Below are positions 31,663-41,155 of a DNA stretch of 64,000 nt, piece by piece (the stretch's first letter is position 1; each line of letters begins with the position of its first letter). The position numbers and the translations under genes are program-made. The notes below the pieces were generated by a model. The model was not told the origin of the DNA. It was given only the letters and a program-made list of their open reading frames with translations, and ran no database searches. The DNA comes from Streptomyces sp. NBC_01591. Lineage in GTDB: Bacteria > Actinomycetota > Actinomycetes > Streptomycetales > Streptomycetaceae. Where the stretch lies: contig NZ_CP109327.1 of NCBI RefSeq assembly GCF_035918155.1, positions 5,270,001 through 5,334,000 of the forward strand. Direction: 5' to 3'.

Positions 31663-34181
31663 CCCGGGCCGAGCGTCCCGCGGGACCGCTGCTGCTGGGG
31701 GTGCGGCACCACGGACCGGGCTCGGCCCGGGCCGTCCGCGCGGCGCTGGATGCCGCCTGCCCGCGGGCCGTGCTCGTCGAAGGGCCCCCGGAGGCCGACG
31801 CGCTGCTGCCGCTGGCCGCCGACGAGGGGATGCGGCCGCCGGTCGCGCTGCTCGCCCATGCCGTCGACGACCCGGGGCAGGCGGCGTTCTGGCCGCTGGC
31901 CGCGTTCTCTCCCGAATGGGTCGCGATCCGCTGGGCCCTCGAGCACGGAGTTCCGGCCCGGTTCATCGACCTGCCCGCGGCGAATTCCCTGGCCATGGCG
32001 CAGGCCGCGGAACGCGAAGCGGACAGCGGCGAGAACGAGAACGAGAACGGGAACGGGAACGGGAACGGGAACGGAGAAGGGAACGGAGAAGGGAACGGGG
32101 AAGGGGGAGACGGGACGGACGGGGGAGTTGGGGACGCCGGGGCAGGCGGCTCGACCGCGCGGGCCCCGATCGACCCCATCGGCGTGCTCGCCGGGACAGC
32201 GGGCTACGACGACCCGGAGCGCTGGTGGGAGGACGTCGTCGAACACCGCACCCGGGACGGCGAAGCCGTCGACCCACGGGCACCGTTCGCCGCGCTCGCC
32301 GAGGCGATGACCGCCCTGCGCGAGGTGTACGGAGACGGCGGCCACCCCCGTGACGCCGTCCGTGAGGCCCACATGCGCATCCAGCTGCGCAAGGCCGGCA
32401 AGGAGTTCGGAGACGACATCGCGGTCGTCTGCGGTGCCTGGCACGTGCCCGCGCTCGGCACCAGGACCACACTCGCCGCCGACCGCGCCCTGCTCAAGGG
32501 ACTGCCCAAGGTCAAGGCCGAGCTGACCTGGGTGCCCTGGTCGCACCGGCGGCTCGCCCGGCACAGCGGTTACGGGGCGGGCATCGACTCGCCCGGCTGG
32601 TACGGACACCTCTTCGACGCCCCGGACCGCCCCATCGAGCGGTGGATGACCAAGGTCGCCGGACTCATGCGCGACGAGGACCGGTTCGTATCGTCCGCCC
32701 ACGTCATCGAGGCCGTCCGGCTCGCCGAGACCCTGGCCGCCATGCGTGGCCGCCCCCTCGCCGGACTGGGCGAGACGACCGACGCGATCCGCGCCGTGAT
32801 GTGCGAAGGCTCCGAAGTGCCGCTCGCACTCGTCCAGGACCGGCTGATCATCGGCGAGACCCTCGGCCAGGTGCCGGACACCGCCCCCGCCGTACCCCTG
32901 CAGCGCGATCTCACCCGTCAGCAGCGCACGCTCCGGCTCAAACCGGAGGCGCAGGAGCGGGAGCTGGAGCTCGACCTGCGCAAGGACAACGACGCGGCCC
33001 GCAGCAGACTGCTCCACCGCCTGCGCGTCCTCGCCGTCGGATGGGGCGAGCCCGCCGCCGGCCGGGCGAGCACCGGCACCTTCCGGGAGAGCTGGCGGCT
33101 GCACTGGGAGCCCGAGCTGTACGTACAGGTCGCGGAGGCCGGGACCTGGGGCACCACCGTGCTCTCCGCGGCGACCGCCAAGGCCGAGTCCCAGGCGGCT
33201 TCGGCGACCGCGCTCGCCGAGGTCACGGCGCTCGCCGAGCAGTGCCTCCTGGCCGAACTGCCCGACGCGCTCCCCGTCGTGATGCGGGCCCTCGCCGACC
33301 GCGCCGCGCTCGACGCCGATGTCGGTCATCTCGCCGACGCCCTGCCCGCGCTGGCCCGCACCCTGCGCTACGGCGACGTGCGGTCCACGGACACCGCGGC
33401 ACTCGGCGAGGTCGCGGCCGGGCTCGCCGAGCGGATCTGCGTCGGACTGCCACCCGCCTGCACCGGGCTCGACGCCGACGGCGCCGCCGAACTGCGCGGC
33501 CGGGTGGACGGCATCCACACCGCGATCGGACTGCTCACCGGGGCCGCACCGGTGAACGTCGGCATGGACGCGGACGGGCTGCGCGAGCGCTGGACAGCCG
33601 TACTGCACAAGCTCGCCGCCCGGGACACGGTCGCGGGCGTCATCCGGGGGCGCGCGACCCGCCTGCTGCTCGACGAAGGCCGGCTCGCGGAGGACGACGC
33701 GGCACGGCTGATGGGCCTGGCCCTCTCGCCCGGCACGCCCCCGGCCGACGCCGCTGCGTGGATCGAGGGGTTCGTCGGCGGAGCCTCGGGCGGAGGCATG
33801 CTGCTCGTCCACGACGAGCGGCTGCTCGGCCTGGTCGACGCGTGGCTCACCGGGGTGCCCGCCGACCTCTTCGCCGATGTGCTGCCACTGCTGCGACGCA
33901 CGTTCTCGGCGTACGAAGCGGGTGTACGGCGCACCCTGGGCGAGCTGGTGAGGCGGGGCCCGGCCGCCGGGGGAGCGGCAGCCACCGGTACCGGCACGGA
34001 GTCCGGGACGACGGCACCCGGATTCGCCCCGGGACTGGACGAGGCCCGGGCCGACGCGGTCGAGCCGGTGCTGCGCCTGCTGCTCGGACTGGACAACGAC
34101 CTGGCCCCGGACGGCGACGCCGAGTTCGGGCGGACCGGGAGAGCAGCGAACGTCAAGGAACCGCTGGGGGCAACGGGATGA
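31659..34181 (+). CDS. DUF5682-family protein (YehM-like)
   Basis: This 840-residue protein of unknown biochemistry starts by ATGA overlap with the MoxR gene and ends by ATGA overlap with the VWA gene. The N-terminal third has spaced histidine motifs, GVRHHGPGS, LVEGPPEAD and VVCGAWHVPAL, recalling the TraB/ChaN/erythromycin-esterase-like superfamily that uses His and Glu residues in a shared pocket. That fold assignment is an inference. The rest is alpha-helical repeat-like sequence. Residues 125-150 are an Asn/Gly/Glu run encoded by a hexanucleotide repeat. It probably acts as a substrate or adaptor of the MoxR-VWA machine. Confidence 0.85.
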   Translation: MTRAERPAGPLLLGVRHHGPGSARAVRAALDAACPRAVLVEGPPEADALLPLAADEGMRPPVALLAHAVDDPGQAAFWPLAAFSPEWVAIRWALEHGVPARFIDLPAANSLAMAQAAEREADSGENENENGNGNGNGNGEGNGEGNGEGGDGTDGGVGDAGAGGSTARAPIDPIGVLAGTAGYDDPERWWEDVVEHRTRDGEAVDPRAPFAALAEAMTALREVYGDGGHPRDAVREAHMRIQLRKAGKEFGDDIAVVCGAWHVPALGTRTTLAADRALLKGLPKVKAELTWVPWSHRRLARHSGYGAGIDSPGWYGHLFDAPDRPIERWMTKVAGLMRDEDRFVSSAHVIEAVRLAETLAAMRGRPLAGLGETTDAIRAVMCEGSEVPLALVQDRLIIGETLGQVPDTAPAVPLQRDLTRQQRTLRLKPEAQERELELDLRKDNDAARSRLLHRLRVLAVGWGEPAAGRASTGTFRESWRLHWEPELYVQVAEAGTWGTTVLSAATAKAESQAASATALAEVTALAEQCLLAELPDALPVVMRALADRAALDADVGHLADALPALARTLRYGDVRSTDTAALGEVAAGLAERICVGLPPACTGLDADGAAELRGRVDGIHTAIGLLTGAAPVNVGMDADGLRERWTAVLHKLAARDTVAGVIRGRATRLLLDEGRLAEDDAARLMGLALSPGTPPADAAAWIEGFVGGASGGGMLLVHDERLLGLVDAWLTGVPADLFADVLPLLRRTFSAYEAGVRRTLGELVRRGPAAGGAAATGTGTESGTTAPGFAPGLDEARADAVEPVLRLLLGLDNDLAPDGDAEFGRTGRAANVKEPLGATG
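32031..32102 (+). repeat. Hexanucleotide microsatellite inside the DUF5682 gene
   Basis: Twelve consecutive six-base units, GAGAAC x3, GGGAAC x4, then alternating GGAGAA and GGGAAC and a GGGGAA, encode Glu-Asn, Gly-Asn and Gly-Glu dipeptides. The unit is a multiple of three, so slippage would change linker length without a frameshift. Confidence 0.9.
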
Positions 34182-35434
34182 CCACGGACACGACCGGCAC
34201 CACGCCGCACACGTCGCACCCGCCGCACACACCGCCGCCCGGCCCGGCGGACACCCGCCCGGCGCACACCGGCCCGGCGGACGACGAGCGGTTGCGACGG
34301 TGGCGGCTGGTCCTGGGCGGGGACAGCGCCGAGAGCACCGGCTGCACCCTCACCGGGCGCGACGCCGCGATGGACGGCGCGCTGACCGCGCTGTACGGCG
34401 ACGGAGGCAAGCCCGGCGGCCGGGGCAGGAACAGCCGCTCGGCCGGACTCGGGGCCTCCGCCCCCTCCGTGGCCCGCTGGCTCGGCGACATCCGCACGTA
34501 CTTCCCCACTTCCGTCGTCCAGGTCATGCAGCGTGACGCGATCGACCGGCTCGGTCTCGCCGCATTGCTCCTCGAACCGGAGATGCTGGAAGCGGTCGAG
34601 GCCGACGTCCATCTCGTGGGCACGCTCCTCTCGCTCAACAAGGCCATGCCCGAGACGACGAAGGAGACCGCGAGAGCGGTCGTGCGCAAGGTCGTCGAGG
34701 ACCTGGAGAAGCGGCTCGCCACCCGCACCCGGGCCACACTCACCGGCGCGCTGGACCGCTCGGCGAAGATCGACCGTCCCCGTCACCACGACATCGACTG
34801 GGACCGCACCATCCGGGCCAACCTCAAGAACTACCTCCCCGAGTACGGCACCGTCGTCCCCGAACGGCTTATTGGTTACGGGCGGGCCGCGCAGTCCGTG
34901 AAGAAGGACGTGATCCTCTGCATCGACCAGTCGGGATCGATGGCCGCCTCCGTCGTCTACGCCTCCGTCTTCGGCGCGGTACTCGCGTCCATGCGCACCC
35001 TGCGGACCAGGCTCGTCGTCTTCGACACAGCGGTGGTCGACCTCACCGACCGGCTCGACGACCCCGTGGACGTACTCTTCGGCACCCAGCTCGGCGGCGG
35101 CACCGACATCAACCGCGCACTCGCCTACTGCCAGTCGAGGATCACCCGCCCCGCCGACACCGTGGTCGTACTCATCAGCGACCTCTACGAGGGCGGAATA
35201 CGCAACGAGATGCTGAAGCGGGTCGCCGCGATGAAGGCCTCCGGCGTGCAGTTCGTGACGCTGCTCGCGCTGTCCGACGAGGGGGCGCCCGCCTACGACC
35301 GCGACCATGCGGCGGCACTCGGAGCCCTGGGCGCACCGGCCTTCGCGTGCACCCCGGACCTCTTCCCGGAGGTGATGGCAGCGGCCATCGAGAAGCGGCC
35401 GCTTCCCGTGCCGGACAAGGAGACCCACCGGTGA
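34178..35434 (+). CDS. VWA-domain protein (YehP-like)
   Basis: This 418-residue protein is the partner of the MoxR ATPase. The N-terminal 230 residues are helical after a Thr/Pro/His-rich leader; the C-terminal half is a von Willebrand A domain with an intact MIDAS: D250-x-S252-x-S254 in DQSGS, a threonine in GGGTDIN, and D335 in SDLYEGG. Such domains bind Mg2+ and a partner acidic residue. It is the last gene of the ATGA-coupled trio, and about 240 bases separate it from sucC. No secretion signal is visible, so it acts in the cytoplasm. Confidence 0.9.
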   Translation: MTTDTTGTTPHTSHPPHTPPPGPADTRPAHTGPADDERLRRWRLVLGGDSAESTGCTLTGRDAAMDGALTALYGDGGKPGGRGRNSRSAGLGASAPSVARWLGDIRTYFPTSVVQVMQRDAIDRLGLAALLLEPEMLEAVEADVHLVGTLLSLNKAMPETTKETARAVVRKVVEDLEKRLATRTRATLTGALDRSAKIDRPRHHDIDWDRTIRANLKNYLPEYGTVVPERLIGYGRAAQSVKKDVILCIDQSGSMAASVVYASVFGAVLASMRTLRTRLVVFDTAVVDLTDRLDDPVDVLFGTQLGGGTDINRALAYCQSRITRPADTVVVLISDLYEGGIRNEMLKRVAAMKASGVQFVTLLALSDEGAPAYDRDHAAALGALGAPAFACTPDLFPEVMAAAIEKRPLPVPDKETHR

Positions 35435-35472
35435 CACGGTGCCCTTCTGTCCACTGCGGCACGGCCACCGGC

Positions 35473-35513
35473 GTGATCTGTGACCGTAATCACCGCTCAG
35501 GTGTGATCTCTGA
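35473..35513. promoter_or_regulatory. Crp-like site and phased direct repeats upstream of sucC
   Basis: TGTGA-CCGTAA-TCACC (35479-35494) is nearly the Crp consensus TGTGA-N6-TCACA. Overlapping it, GTGATCTGTGA (35473-35483) and GTGATCTCTGA (35503-35513) are direct repeats exactly 30 bases apart, three helical turns. These lie 160-200 bases before sucC. The candidate -10 GATAAC is at 35537-35542. Confidence 0.4.
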
Positions 35514-35675
35514 TTTAGGGTCCTGCGGACCACGGGGATAACCTGCGAGATGGACATGCCGCGTACTCGGGGTCACCGTGTTCGCCTTCCTAGTGACAGA
35601 GCAGTCACGTTGCCCCTCGCGGCACGCCCACGCAGAAAACCAACCGCGAGACCATTGATTAAGGGACGGACGCGC

Positions 35676-36857
35676 GTGGACCTGTTCGAGTACCAGGCGA
35701 GGGACCTCTTCGCCAAGCACGGTGTACCGGTGCTGGCCGGTGAAGTCATCGACACGCCTGAGGCAGCCCGCGAGGCGACCGAGCGGCTGGGCGGCAAGTC
35801 GGTCGTCAAGGCGCAGGTGAAGGTCGGTGGCCGCGGCAAGGCCGGTGGCGTCAAGCTGGCCGCCACCCCCGACGAGGCGGTCGCCCGCGCGACCGACATC
35901 CTCGGCATGGACATCAAGGGCCACACGGTCCACAAGGTGATGATCGCCGAGACCGCGCCGGAGATCCTTGAGGAGTACTACGTCTCGTACCTCCTCGACC
36001 GCACCAACCGCACCTTCCTGGCCATGGCCTCGGTGCAGGGCGGCATGGACATCGAGGAGGTCGCGGAGAAGACCCCCGAGGCCCTCGCGAAGGTCCCGGT
36101 CAACGCCGTCGACGGCGTCGACATCGAGAAGGCCCGCGAGATCGTCGCCCAGGCGAAGTTCCCGGCCGAGGTCGCCGAGAAGGTCGCCGAGGTCCTGGTG
36201 ACGCTGTGGGACACCTTCGTCGCCGAGGACGCGCTCCTCGTCGAGGTGAACCCGCTCGCCAAGGTCGCCTCCGGCGACATCATCGCGCTGGACGGCAAGG
36301 TGTCTCTCGACGAGAACGCCGACTTCCGTCAGCCCGAGCACGAGGCGCTCGAGGACAAGGCCGCAGCCAACCCGCTCGAGGCTGCCGCCAAGGCCAAGAA
36401 CCTCAACTACGTCAAGCTCGACGGCGAGGTCGGCATCATCGGTAACGGTGCCGGTCTGGTCATGTCGACGCTGGACGTCGTCGCGTACGCCGGTGAGAAC
36501 CACGGCAACGTGAAGCCCGCCAACTTCCTCGACATCGGTGGCGGCGCCTCCGCCGAGGTCATGGCGAACGGCCTGGAGATCATCCTCGGCGACCCGGACG
36601 TCAAGTCCGTCTTCGTCAACGTCTTCGGTGGCATCACCGCGTGCGACGAGGTCGCCAACGGCATCGTCCAGGCGCTTGCGCTGCTCAAGTCCAAGGGCGA
36701 GGAAGTCACCAAGCCGCTGGTCGTGCGCCTCGACGGCAACAACGCGGAGCTGGGTCGCAAGATCCTTTCCGACGCAAACCACCCGCTGGTTCAGCGGGTG
36801 GACACCATGGACGGCGCGGCCGACAAGGCCGCCGAGCTCGCCGCGGCTGCGCTGTGA
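35676..36857 (+). CDS. sucC: Succinyl-CoA synthetase beta subunit (ADP-forming)
   Basis: This 393-residue ATP-grasp subunit of the citrate-cycle enzyme converts succinyl-CoA to succinate with ADP phosphorylation. It begins [19 protein letters not shown] at GTG 35676, preceded by AAGGGACG; the longer upstream frame has no family resemblance. Nucleotide-binding [16 protein letters not shown] is at about 46-61, the Mg2+ site in LLVEVNPLA near 190, and the phosphate loop [13 protein letters not shown] near 250. sucD follows after 46 bases in the same operon, ending at a strong terminator. Confidence 0.98.
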   Translation: MDLFEYQARDLFAKHGVPVLAGEVIDTPEAAREATERLGGKSVVKAQVKVGGRGKAGGVKLAATPDEAVARATDILGMDIKGHTVHKVMIAETAPEILEEYYVSYLLDRTNRTFLAMASVQGGMDIEEVAEKTPEALAKVPVNAVDGVDIEKAREIVAQAKFPAEVAEKVAEVLVTLWDTFVAEDALLVEVNPLAKVASGDIIALDGKVSLDENADFRQPEHEALEDKAAANPLEAAAKAKNLNYVKLDGEVGIIGNGAGLVMSTLDVVAYAGENHGNVKPANFLDIGGGASAEVMANGLEIILGDPDVKSVFVNVFGGITACDEVANGIVQALALLKSKGEEVTKPLVVRLDGNNAELGRKILSDANHPLVQRVDTMDGAADKAAELAAAAL

Positions 36858-36903
36858 CGTTGCGCGTCTCCGACACGACAAGGGACTAAGGGACTCCAAC
36901 ACC

Positions 36904-37788
36904 ATGGCAATCTTCCTCACCAAGGACAGCAAGGTCATCGTCCAGGGGATGACCGGTGCCACCGGCATGAAGCACACCAAGCTCATGCTCGCCGACGGCA
37001 CCAACATCGTCGGTGGCGTGAACCCGCGCAAGGCCGGCACCTCCGTCGACATCGACGGCACCGAGGTACCGGTCTTCGGCTCCGTCGCCGAGGCGATGGA
37101 GAAGACCGGCGCGGACGTGTCCGTCCTCTTCGTGCCGCCGGCCTTCGCGAAGGCCGCCGTCGTCGAGGCGATCGACGCCGAGATCCCCCTCGCCGTCGTC
37201 ATCACCGAGGGCATCGCCGTCCACGACTCCGCCGCCTTCTGGGCGTACGCGAGCTCGAAGGGCAACAAGACCCGGATCATCGGCCCGAACTGCCCCGGCC
37301 TGATCACCCCCGGTCAGTCCAACGCCGGCATCATCCCGGGCGACATCACCAAGCCCGGCCGCATCGGTCTCGTGTCCAAGTCCGGCACGCTGACCTACCA
37401 GATGATGTACGAGCTCCGTGACATCGGCTTCTCGTCCGCCGTCGGCATCGGTGGCGACCCGGTCATCGGTACGACGCACATCGACGCCCTCGCGGCGTTC
37501 GAGGCCGACCCCGAGACCGACCTGATCGTGATGATCGGCGAGATCGGTGGCGACGCCGAGGAGCGTGCGGCCGACTTCATCAAGGCCAACGTCACCAAGC
37601 CGGTCGTCGGTTACGTCGCGGGCTTCACCGCCCCCGAGGGCAAGACCATGGGCCACGCCGGCGCCATCGTCTCCGGCTCCTCCGGCACCGCCCAGGCGAA
37701 GAAGGAGGCCCTTGAGGCCGCCGGTGTCAAGGTCGGCAAGACGCCCACCGAGACCGCCAAGCTGGCTCGCGAGATCCTCGGCGCCTGA
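36904..37788 (+). CDS. sucD: Succinyl-CoA synthetase alpha subunit
   Basis: This 294-residue subunit carries the CoA-binding Rossmann domain ([16 protein letters not shown]...) and the phosphohistidine H251 in [11 protein letters not shown]. The conserved [11 protein letters not shown] and SKSGTLTYQ loops are intact, and length is normal for the family. It pairs with SucC encoded just upstream. Start ATG 36904; a 19-bp stem terminator follows the stop. Confidence 0.98.
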   Translation: MAIFLTKDSKVIVQGMTGATGMKHTKLMLADGTNIVGGVNPRKAGTSVDIDGTEVPVFGSVAEAMEKTGADVSVLFVPPAFAKAAVVEAIDAEIPLAVVITEGIAVHDSAAFWAYASSKGNKTRIIGPNCPGLITPGQSNAGIIPGDITKPGRIGLVSKSGTLTYQMMYELRDIGFSSAVGIGGDPVIGTTHIDALAAFEADPETDLIVMIGEIGGDAEERAADFIKANVTKPVVGYVAGFTAPEGKTMGHAGAIVSGSSGTAQAKKEALEAAGVKVGKTPTETAKLAREILGA

Positions 37789-37852
37789 TCGCTTCACCGC
37801 ATCGGAGCGGCACCGCAGGACAGCAGCACCGCAGTATCGCGTCACCGCACAG

Positions 37853-37896
37853 ACGGCGCGGGTCCGTACCCGATCAGGGGTACGGACCCGCGCCGT
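37853..37896. terminator. Strong terminator of the sucCD operon
   Basis: A perfect 19-bp stem (37853-37871 with 37878-37896; core CGGCGCGGGTCCGTACC) has the loop GATCAG and TTT after it on the plus strand. It also faces the convergent HTH gene and can act in both directions. Confidence 0.9.
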
Positions 37897-37940
37897 TTCC
37901 GTATCGCCACACCGCCCGTGCGGCGGGCCGGCCGCTTCGT

Positions 37941-39305
37941 TCAGCCGGCCCCGGGGATCAGCCGTGCCGGACCCTGTACGAGCTCGCCGTGGAGCTTCTT
38001 CTGCAGCTTCAGGTCCTGCGGCGTCAGCTTCTGCGCACCGCCACGCGGCGGCACCCCGCCGACCCGCTGGGCGGGTGACTCCGGGGTTTCGTACCGCGTC
38101 GGGGCCGTCGCCAGCGTGATCAGCGTCAGGCCGATGATCAGCACCGTGAAGGAGATGGCCGCTCTGGTCCACAGCTGGGCCCTGCGCTCGCTGTCCGTGC
38201 GGATCGCGCCGGGCGAGGGGAGCGAGTCGGAGGGCTGGGCCAGGGCGAGCGCGCCGATCCGCTCGTGCAGGAGCGCCGACTGCCCGTTGGGCGACGAGGG
38301 CTCCGCCAGTTCGGGCAGCCGCTCGGCGACCGCGGCGCGGGCGTTCATCAGCCTGCCCGCCGCCGCCGGGGTGCTCGCCTCCGTCTCCGCCGCCGTCTCC
38401 GGCAGATCCAGGCCGACACCGTCGTAGAGCAGCAGGGTGCGGCGGTACGACGGCGGCAGTTCGAGCAGCGCGTCGAGCAGGGCGCGCGGACCGGGTTCGG
38501 CCGGCGGCGGGTCGAGCCGGCGGTGGGCTCGGCGCAGGCGGTGCCACGGCGACATGGCGTACTCGTACGCGGCTGCCCGAACCCAGCCCACCGGGTCCCG
38601 GTCCACCGCGACCTCGGGCCAGCGCTCCCAGGCCAGCGCGAAGGCCCGCCCGACGGACTCCCGGGAGAGGCCCCGGCGCCCGGTCAGCAGAAACGTCTGC
38701 CGGAAGAGGGCGTCGGCGGAGTGCTTGTAGAGGGCGTCGAATGCCTCGGCGGGGGTGGGCCCGGCGGCTTGGGCCGCGGGGGCCGAGTCGGGCATCGCCG
38801 ATGCGCCATTGGAGGCAGGGGCCGCCGGGGCTTCCGGTGCGACACGCGTGACGGATGCGCCGGGCGGGTCGGGGGTGGTACCGGGCTCGATCGGGGCCAT
38901 GGCGGTGCTCCCGGTGGCTTCGACGGGGTTCGGCGGACGCGACGGCGGTTTCGTGGACGTCACCGGCTTGGACAGCCTCGCGACCGTCGTCGGCGTCGCC
39001 GGGCGGGCCGCACGTTTGACGGCGGCCCTCGGCCGGGTGTTCGGGGCGGCCGGTTTGGTCCGGGCACTCGGTGGTGTGGCCTGCGGGCTCGGCCGGCCGC
39101 CGTTGATCAGCCTGGCGTATGCCGCACGTTTTCGCCCCCGGGGCGTGGTGCGGCCGGTCTCCCAGGACCGGACCGTGGCGCGGGTGACGCCCATCGCCGT
39201 CGCGACCTGCTCTTCACTCAGTGACTTCGCCTCACGCAGCCTGCGTCGCTCCTTGGGGGAAGGGAGCGGATGTGCAGAGGCCGTATCGCTTGAGCTCTGC
39301 GTCAT
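37941..39305 (-). CDS. HTH / ECF-sigma-like membrane-anchored regulator
   Basis: This 454-residue protein has an unusual architecture. Residues 15-70 are a Xre/MerR-like helix-turn-helix (LSEEQVATAMGVTRATVRSW), then about 120 residues of Ala/Pro/Thr linker. A region near 185-345 resembles the core of ECF sigma factors (AFDALYKHSADALFRQTFLLTG, then LLELPPSYRRTLLLYDGVGL, a sigma-4-like part). One transmembrane helix follows (about 380-400, FTVLIIGLTLITLAT) with a short outer tail. It could be a membrane-bound regulator or a sigma remnant repurposed as a sensor; no anti-sigma gene is nearby. Start ATG 39305. Confidence 0.7.
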   Translation of the reverse strand: MTQSSSDTASAHPLPSPKERRRLREAKSLSEEQVATAMGVTRATVRSWETGRTTPRGRKRAAYARLINGGRPSPQATPPSARTKPAAPNTRPRAAVKRAARPATPTTVARLSKPVTSTKPPSRPPNPVEATGSTAMAPIEPGTTPDPPGASVTRVAPEAPAAPASNGASAMPDSAPAAQAAGPTPAEAFDALYKHSADALFRQTFLLTGRRGLSRESVGRAFALAWERWPEVAVDRDPVGWVRAAAYEYAMSPWHRLRRAHRRLDPPPAEPGPRALLDALLELPPSYRRTLLLYDGVGLDLPETAAETEASTPAAAGRLMNARAAVAERLPELAEPSSPNGQSALLHERIGALALAQPSDSLPSPGAIRTDSERRAQLWTRAAISFTVLIIGLTLITLATAPTRYETPESPAQRVGGVPPRGGAQKLTPQDLKLQKKLHGELVQGPARLIPGAG

Positions 39306-39421
39306 GCACGACCCCCGGTGGGGCTGCACTGGGTAAAAAAGTACATAAACGCATATTGAGCGACACGGCGGCCGTTCGCCTGTTACGCGGAATAAGTGCG
39401 TGTCGTTGGGAGCATGTCGGT

Positions 39422-41155
39422 GTGACCCAAGTGACCGAAAGCAGCCCGTCGTTGTCGGCTGAGCAGGGCCGGTCCACCGTGCTGGCCTTCGCCCTTCTGC
39501 GTGGAGCGGTTGCGGCCGGGCTGGGACTGGGCTCTGTCTCCGTCCTCGTCCTGGCGCTGTGGATCGGCTCCCCGGACTCCGACAGCAGCCCCGGCGGTGC
39601 GCTCCACGCGGCGGCCGGGCTCTGGCTCCTCGCCCATGGCGCCGAGCTGATCAGGGCCGACACGCTCAGCGGGGTCCCCGCCCCGGTGGGCCTCGTTCCG
39701 CTGCTGCTCGCCGTGGTGCCGGTGTGGCTGGTGCACCGGGCGGCGCGGGATGTCCTGGTGCCGGACGAGGGGCGCCCGGTCCCCTCGGCGGTGGGCGCGT
39801 TCGCCATGGTCGTCGGTGGATATCTGCTGGTCGGGGCGGCTGTCGCGTACTACGTCCGGGGCGGTTGGCTGTCCGTGCGCCTGCCGTCGCTGCTCTTCCC
39901 GTCGGCCGTCGTGGTGGCGGGCGCGGCGGCGGCCGGGGTCTGGACGGCGGCCGGGCGCCCGGTCGGGCCGCCGCCGTCCTGGGCGCCGGTGAGCCTGCAC
40001 GAGGCACTGGCGCGCAGCTGGTTCAGGGAGCGCGCGGGGACGGTGTGCCGGTCGGCGGCGGCCGGGGTGGCGGTGCTGGTCGGCGGCGGTGCGCTGCTCG
40101 TCGCGGTGGCGCTGGTGTGGCATGCGCAGCCCGTCCAGCAGTCGTTCGTCCAGCTCTCGGGCGACTGGGCGGGCCGGGTCTCGGTGTTCCTGCTCGCGCT
40201 GGTGCTGGTGCCGAACGCGGCGGTGTGGGGCGCGGCGTACGGGCTCGGGCCGGGTTTCGCGCTCGGTACGGCGTCCACGGTCACCCCGCTCGCCTTCTCG
40301 GGACCCCCTGCGCTGCCCCGTTTCCCGCTGCTCGCCGCGATGCCCGCCGAGGGCCCGGGAACGGCCCTGAACTGGTCGGCCGCCGCGGTGCCGGTCGCGG
40401 CCGGGGTGACGGTCGCCTGGTTCACCGTACGGCGGGCCGCGCCCTCGCACGTCGCCCGGGAGGACGCCTGGAGCCTGCGGGAGACCGCGCTGGCGGCCGG
40501 CCTGGCGGCGGTGGGGTGCGGGGCCGGTGCGGCGGTGCTGGCAGCGGCCGCCGGGGGGCCGCTCGGCACCCGGGCGCTGACGGAGTTCGGGCCGGTGTGG
40601 TGGCTCACGGGCCTGGCGGCTCTGGGGTGGACGGCGCTGCTCGGCGTCCCCGGCGCGCTGCTGCTCCGGGCCTGGCGGCTGCGGGAGCGCGGCACGGTGT
40701 CGGCGGCGGGGGAGGGGGAGGAAGCGGCGTACGGAGCCGGGGCAGCCGGCGTCGCGGTGCCGGAGAAGGCCGCAGTACCGGAGCCGGAGCTGGAGCCCGA
40801 ACCGGAACCGCGGTCGGAGTCGATGCCGGTGTCCGAATCCGAGGAGGCGTCGCGGGAGCCGAGCGGTGGTGGCCGGCGGTGGTGGCAGCGGTTCGGAGGC
40901 CGGGGTGGCGGTGAGGTGGCCGGGCCGGCGCCGGGGGACGAGTCGGCGCCCCCGTCCGTCGGCTCCCCCGGGTACACACCTGTTGCGGCCTCCCTCGCGG
41001 CCGGCGCCGCGTCGCCGGCGCCCGTGCCGCCCGCCGGCCGTACGTCCGCCGCGGACGAGGACTTCGAACCGTACGACTTCCTGCCGACCGACCCCTGGCA
41101 CGAGCGGACGGCCCGGCAGGAGGAGGCCGGGCCGTCCGGGGACGAACGCCCCTAG
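39422..41155 (+). CDS. perM: Cell-division membrane protein PerM (DUF6350)
   Basis: This 577-residue integral membrane protein starts at GTG 39422. About ten hydrophobic helices lie between residues 20 and 430, followed by a cytoplasmic Glu/Pro-rich tail (residues 445-577). Its position between sucCD and purN matches the mycobacterial gene order sucC-sucD-...-perM-purN-purH, where PerM stabilises the divisome protein FtsB. Sequence conservation is mainly hydrophobic, so the name rests on synteny plus topology. The stop overlaps by four bases the stop of the convergent gene. Confidence 0.75.
   Translation: MTQVTESSPSLSAEQGRSTVLAFALLRGAVAAGLGLGSVSVLVLALWIGSPDSDSSPGGALHAAAGLWLLAHGAELIRADTLSGVPAPVGLVPLLLAVVPVWLVHRAARDVLVPDEGRPVPSAVGAFAMVVGGYLLVGAAVAYYVRGGWLSVRLPSLLFPSAVVVAGAAAAGVWTAAGRPVGPPPSWAPVSLHEALARSWFRERAGTVCRSAAAGVAVLVGGGALLVAVALVWHAQPVQQSFVQLSGDWAGRVSVFLLALVLVPNAAVWGAAYGLGPGFALGTASTVTPLAFSGPPALPRFPLLAAMPAEGPGTALNWSAAAVPVAAGVTVAWFTVRRAAPSHVAREDAWSLRETALAAGLAAVGCGAGAAVLAAAAGGPLGTRALTEFGPVWWLTGLAALGWTALLGVPGALLLRAWRLRERGTVSAAGEGEEAAYGAGAAGVAVPEKAAVPEPELEPEPEPRSESMPVSESEEASREPSGGGRRWWQRFGGRGGGEVAGPAPGDESAPPSVGSPGYTPVAASLAAGAASPAPVPPAGRTSAADEDFEPYDFLPTDPWHERTARQEEAGPSGDERP

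Noticed and set aside
32031..32102. Repeat array considered as CRISPR or integrated repeat element
   Set aside because: The units are six bases without spacers and lie inside a coding frame; this is a microsatellite.
30672..34181. 1169-codon plus-strand frame fusing MoxR and DUF5682 regions
   Set aside because: The first part is the wrong frame of the MoxR gene; the true DUF5682 start is the ATG overlapping the MoxR stop at 31659.
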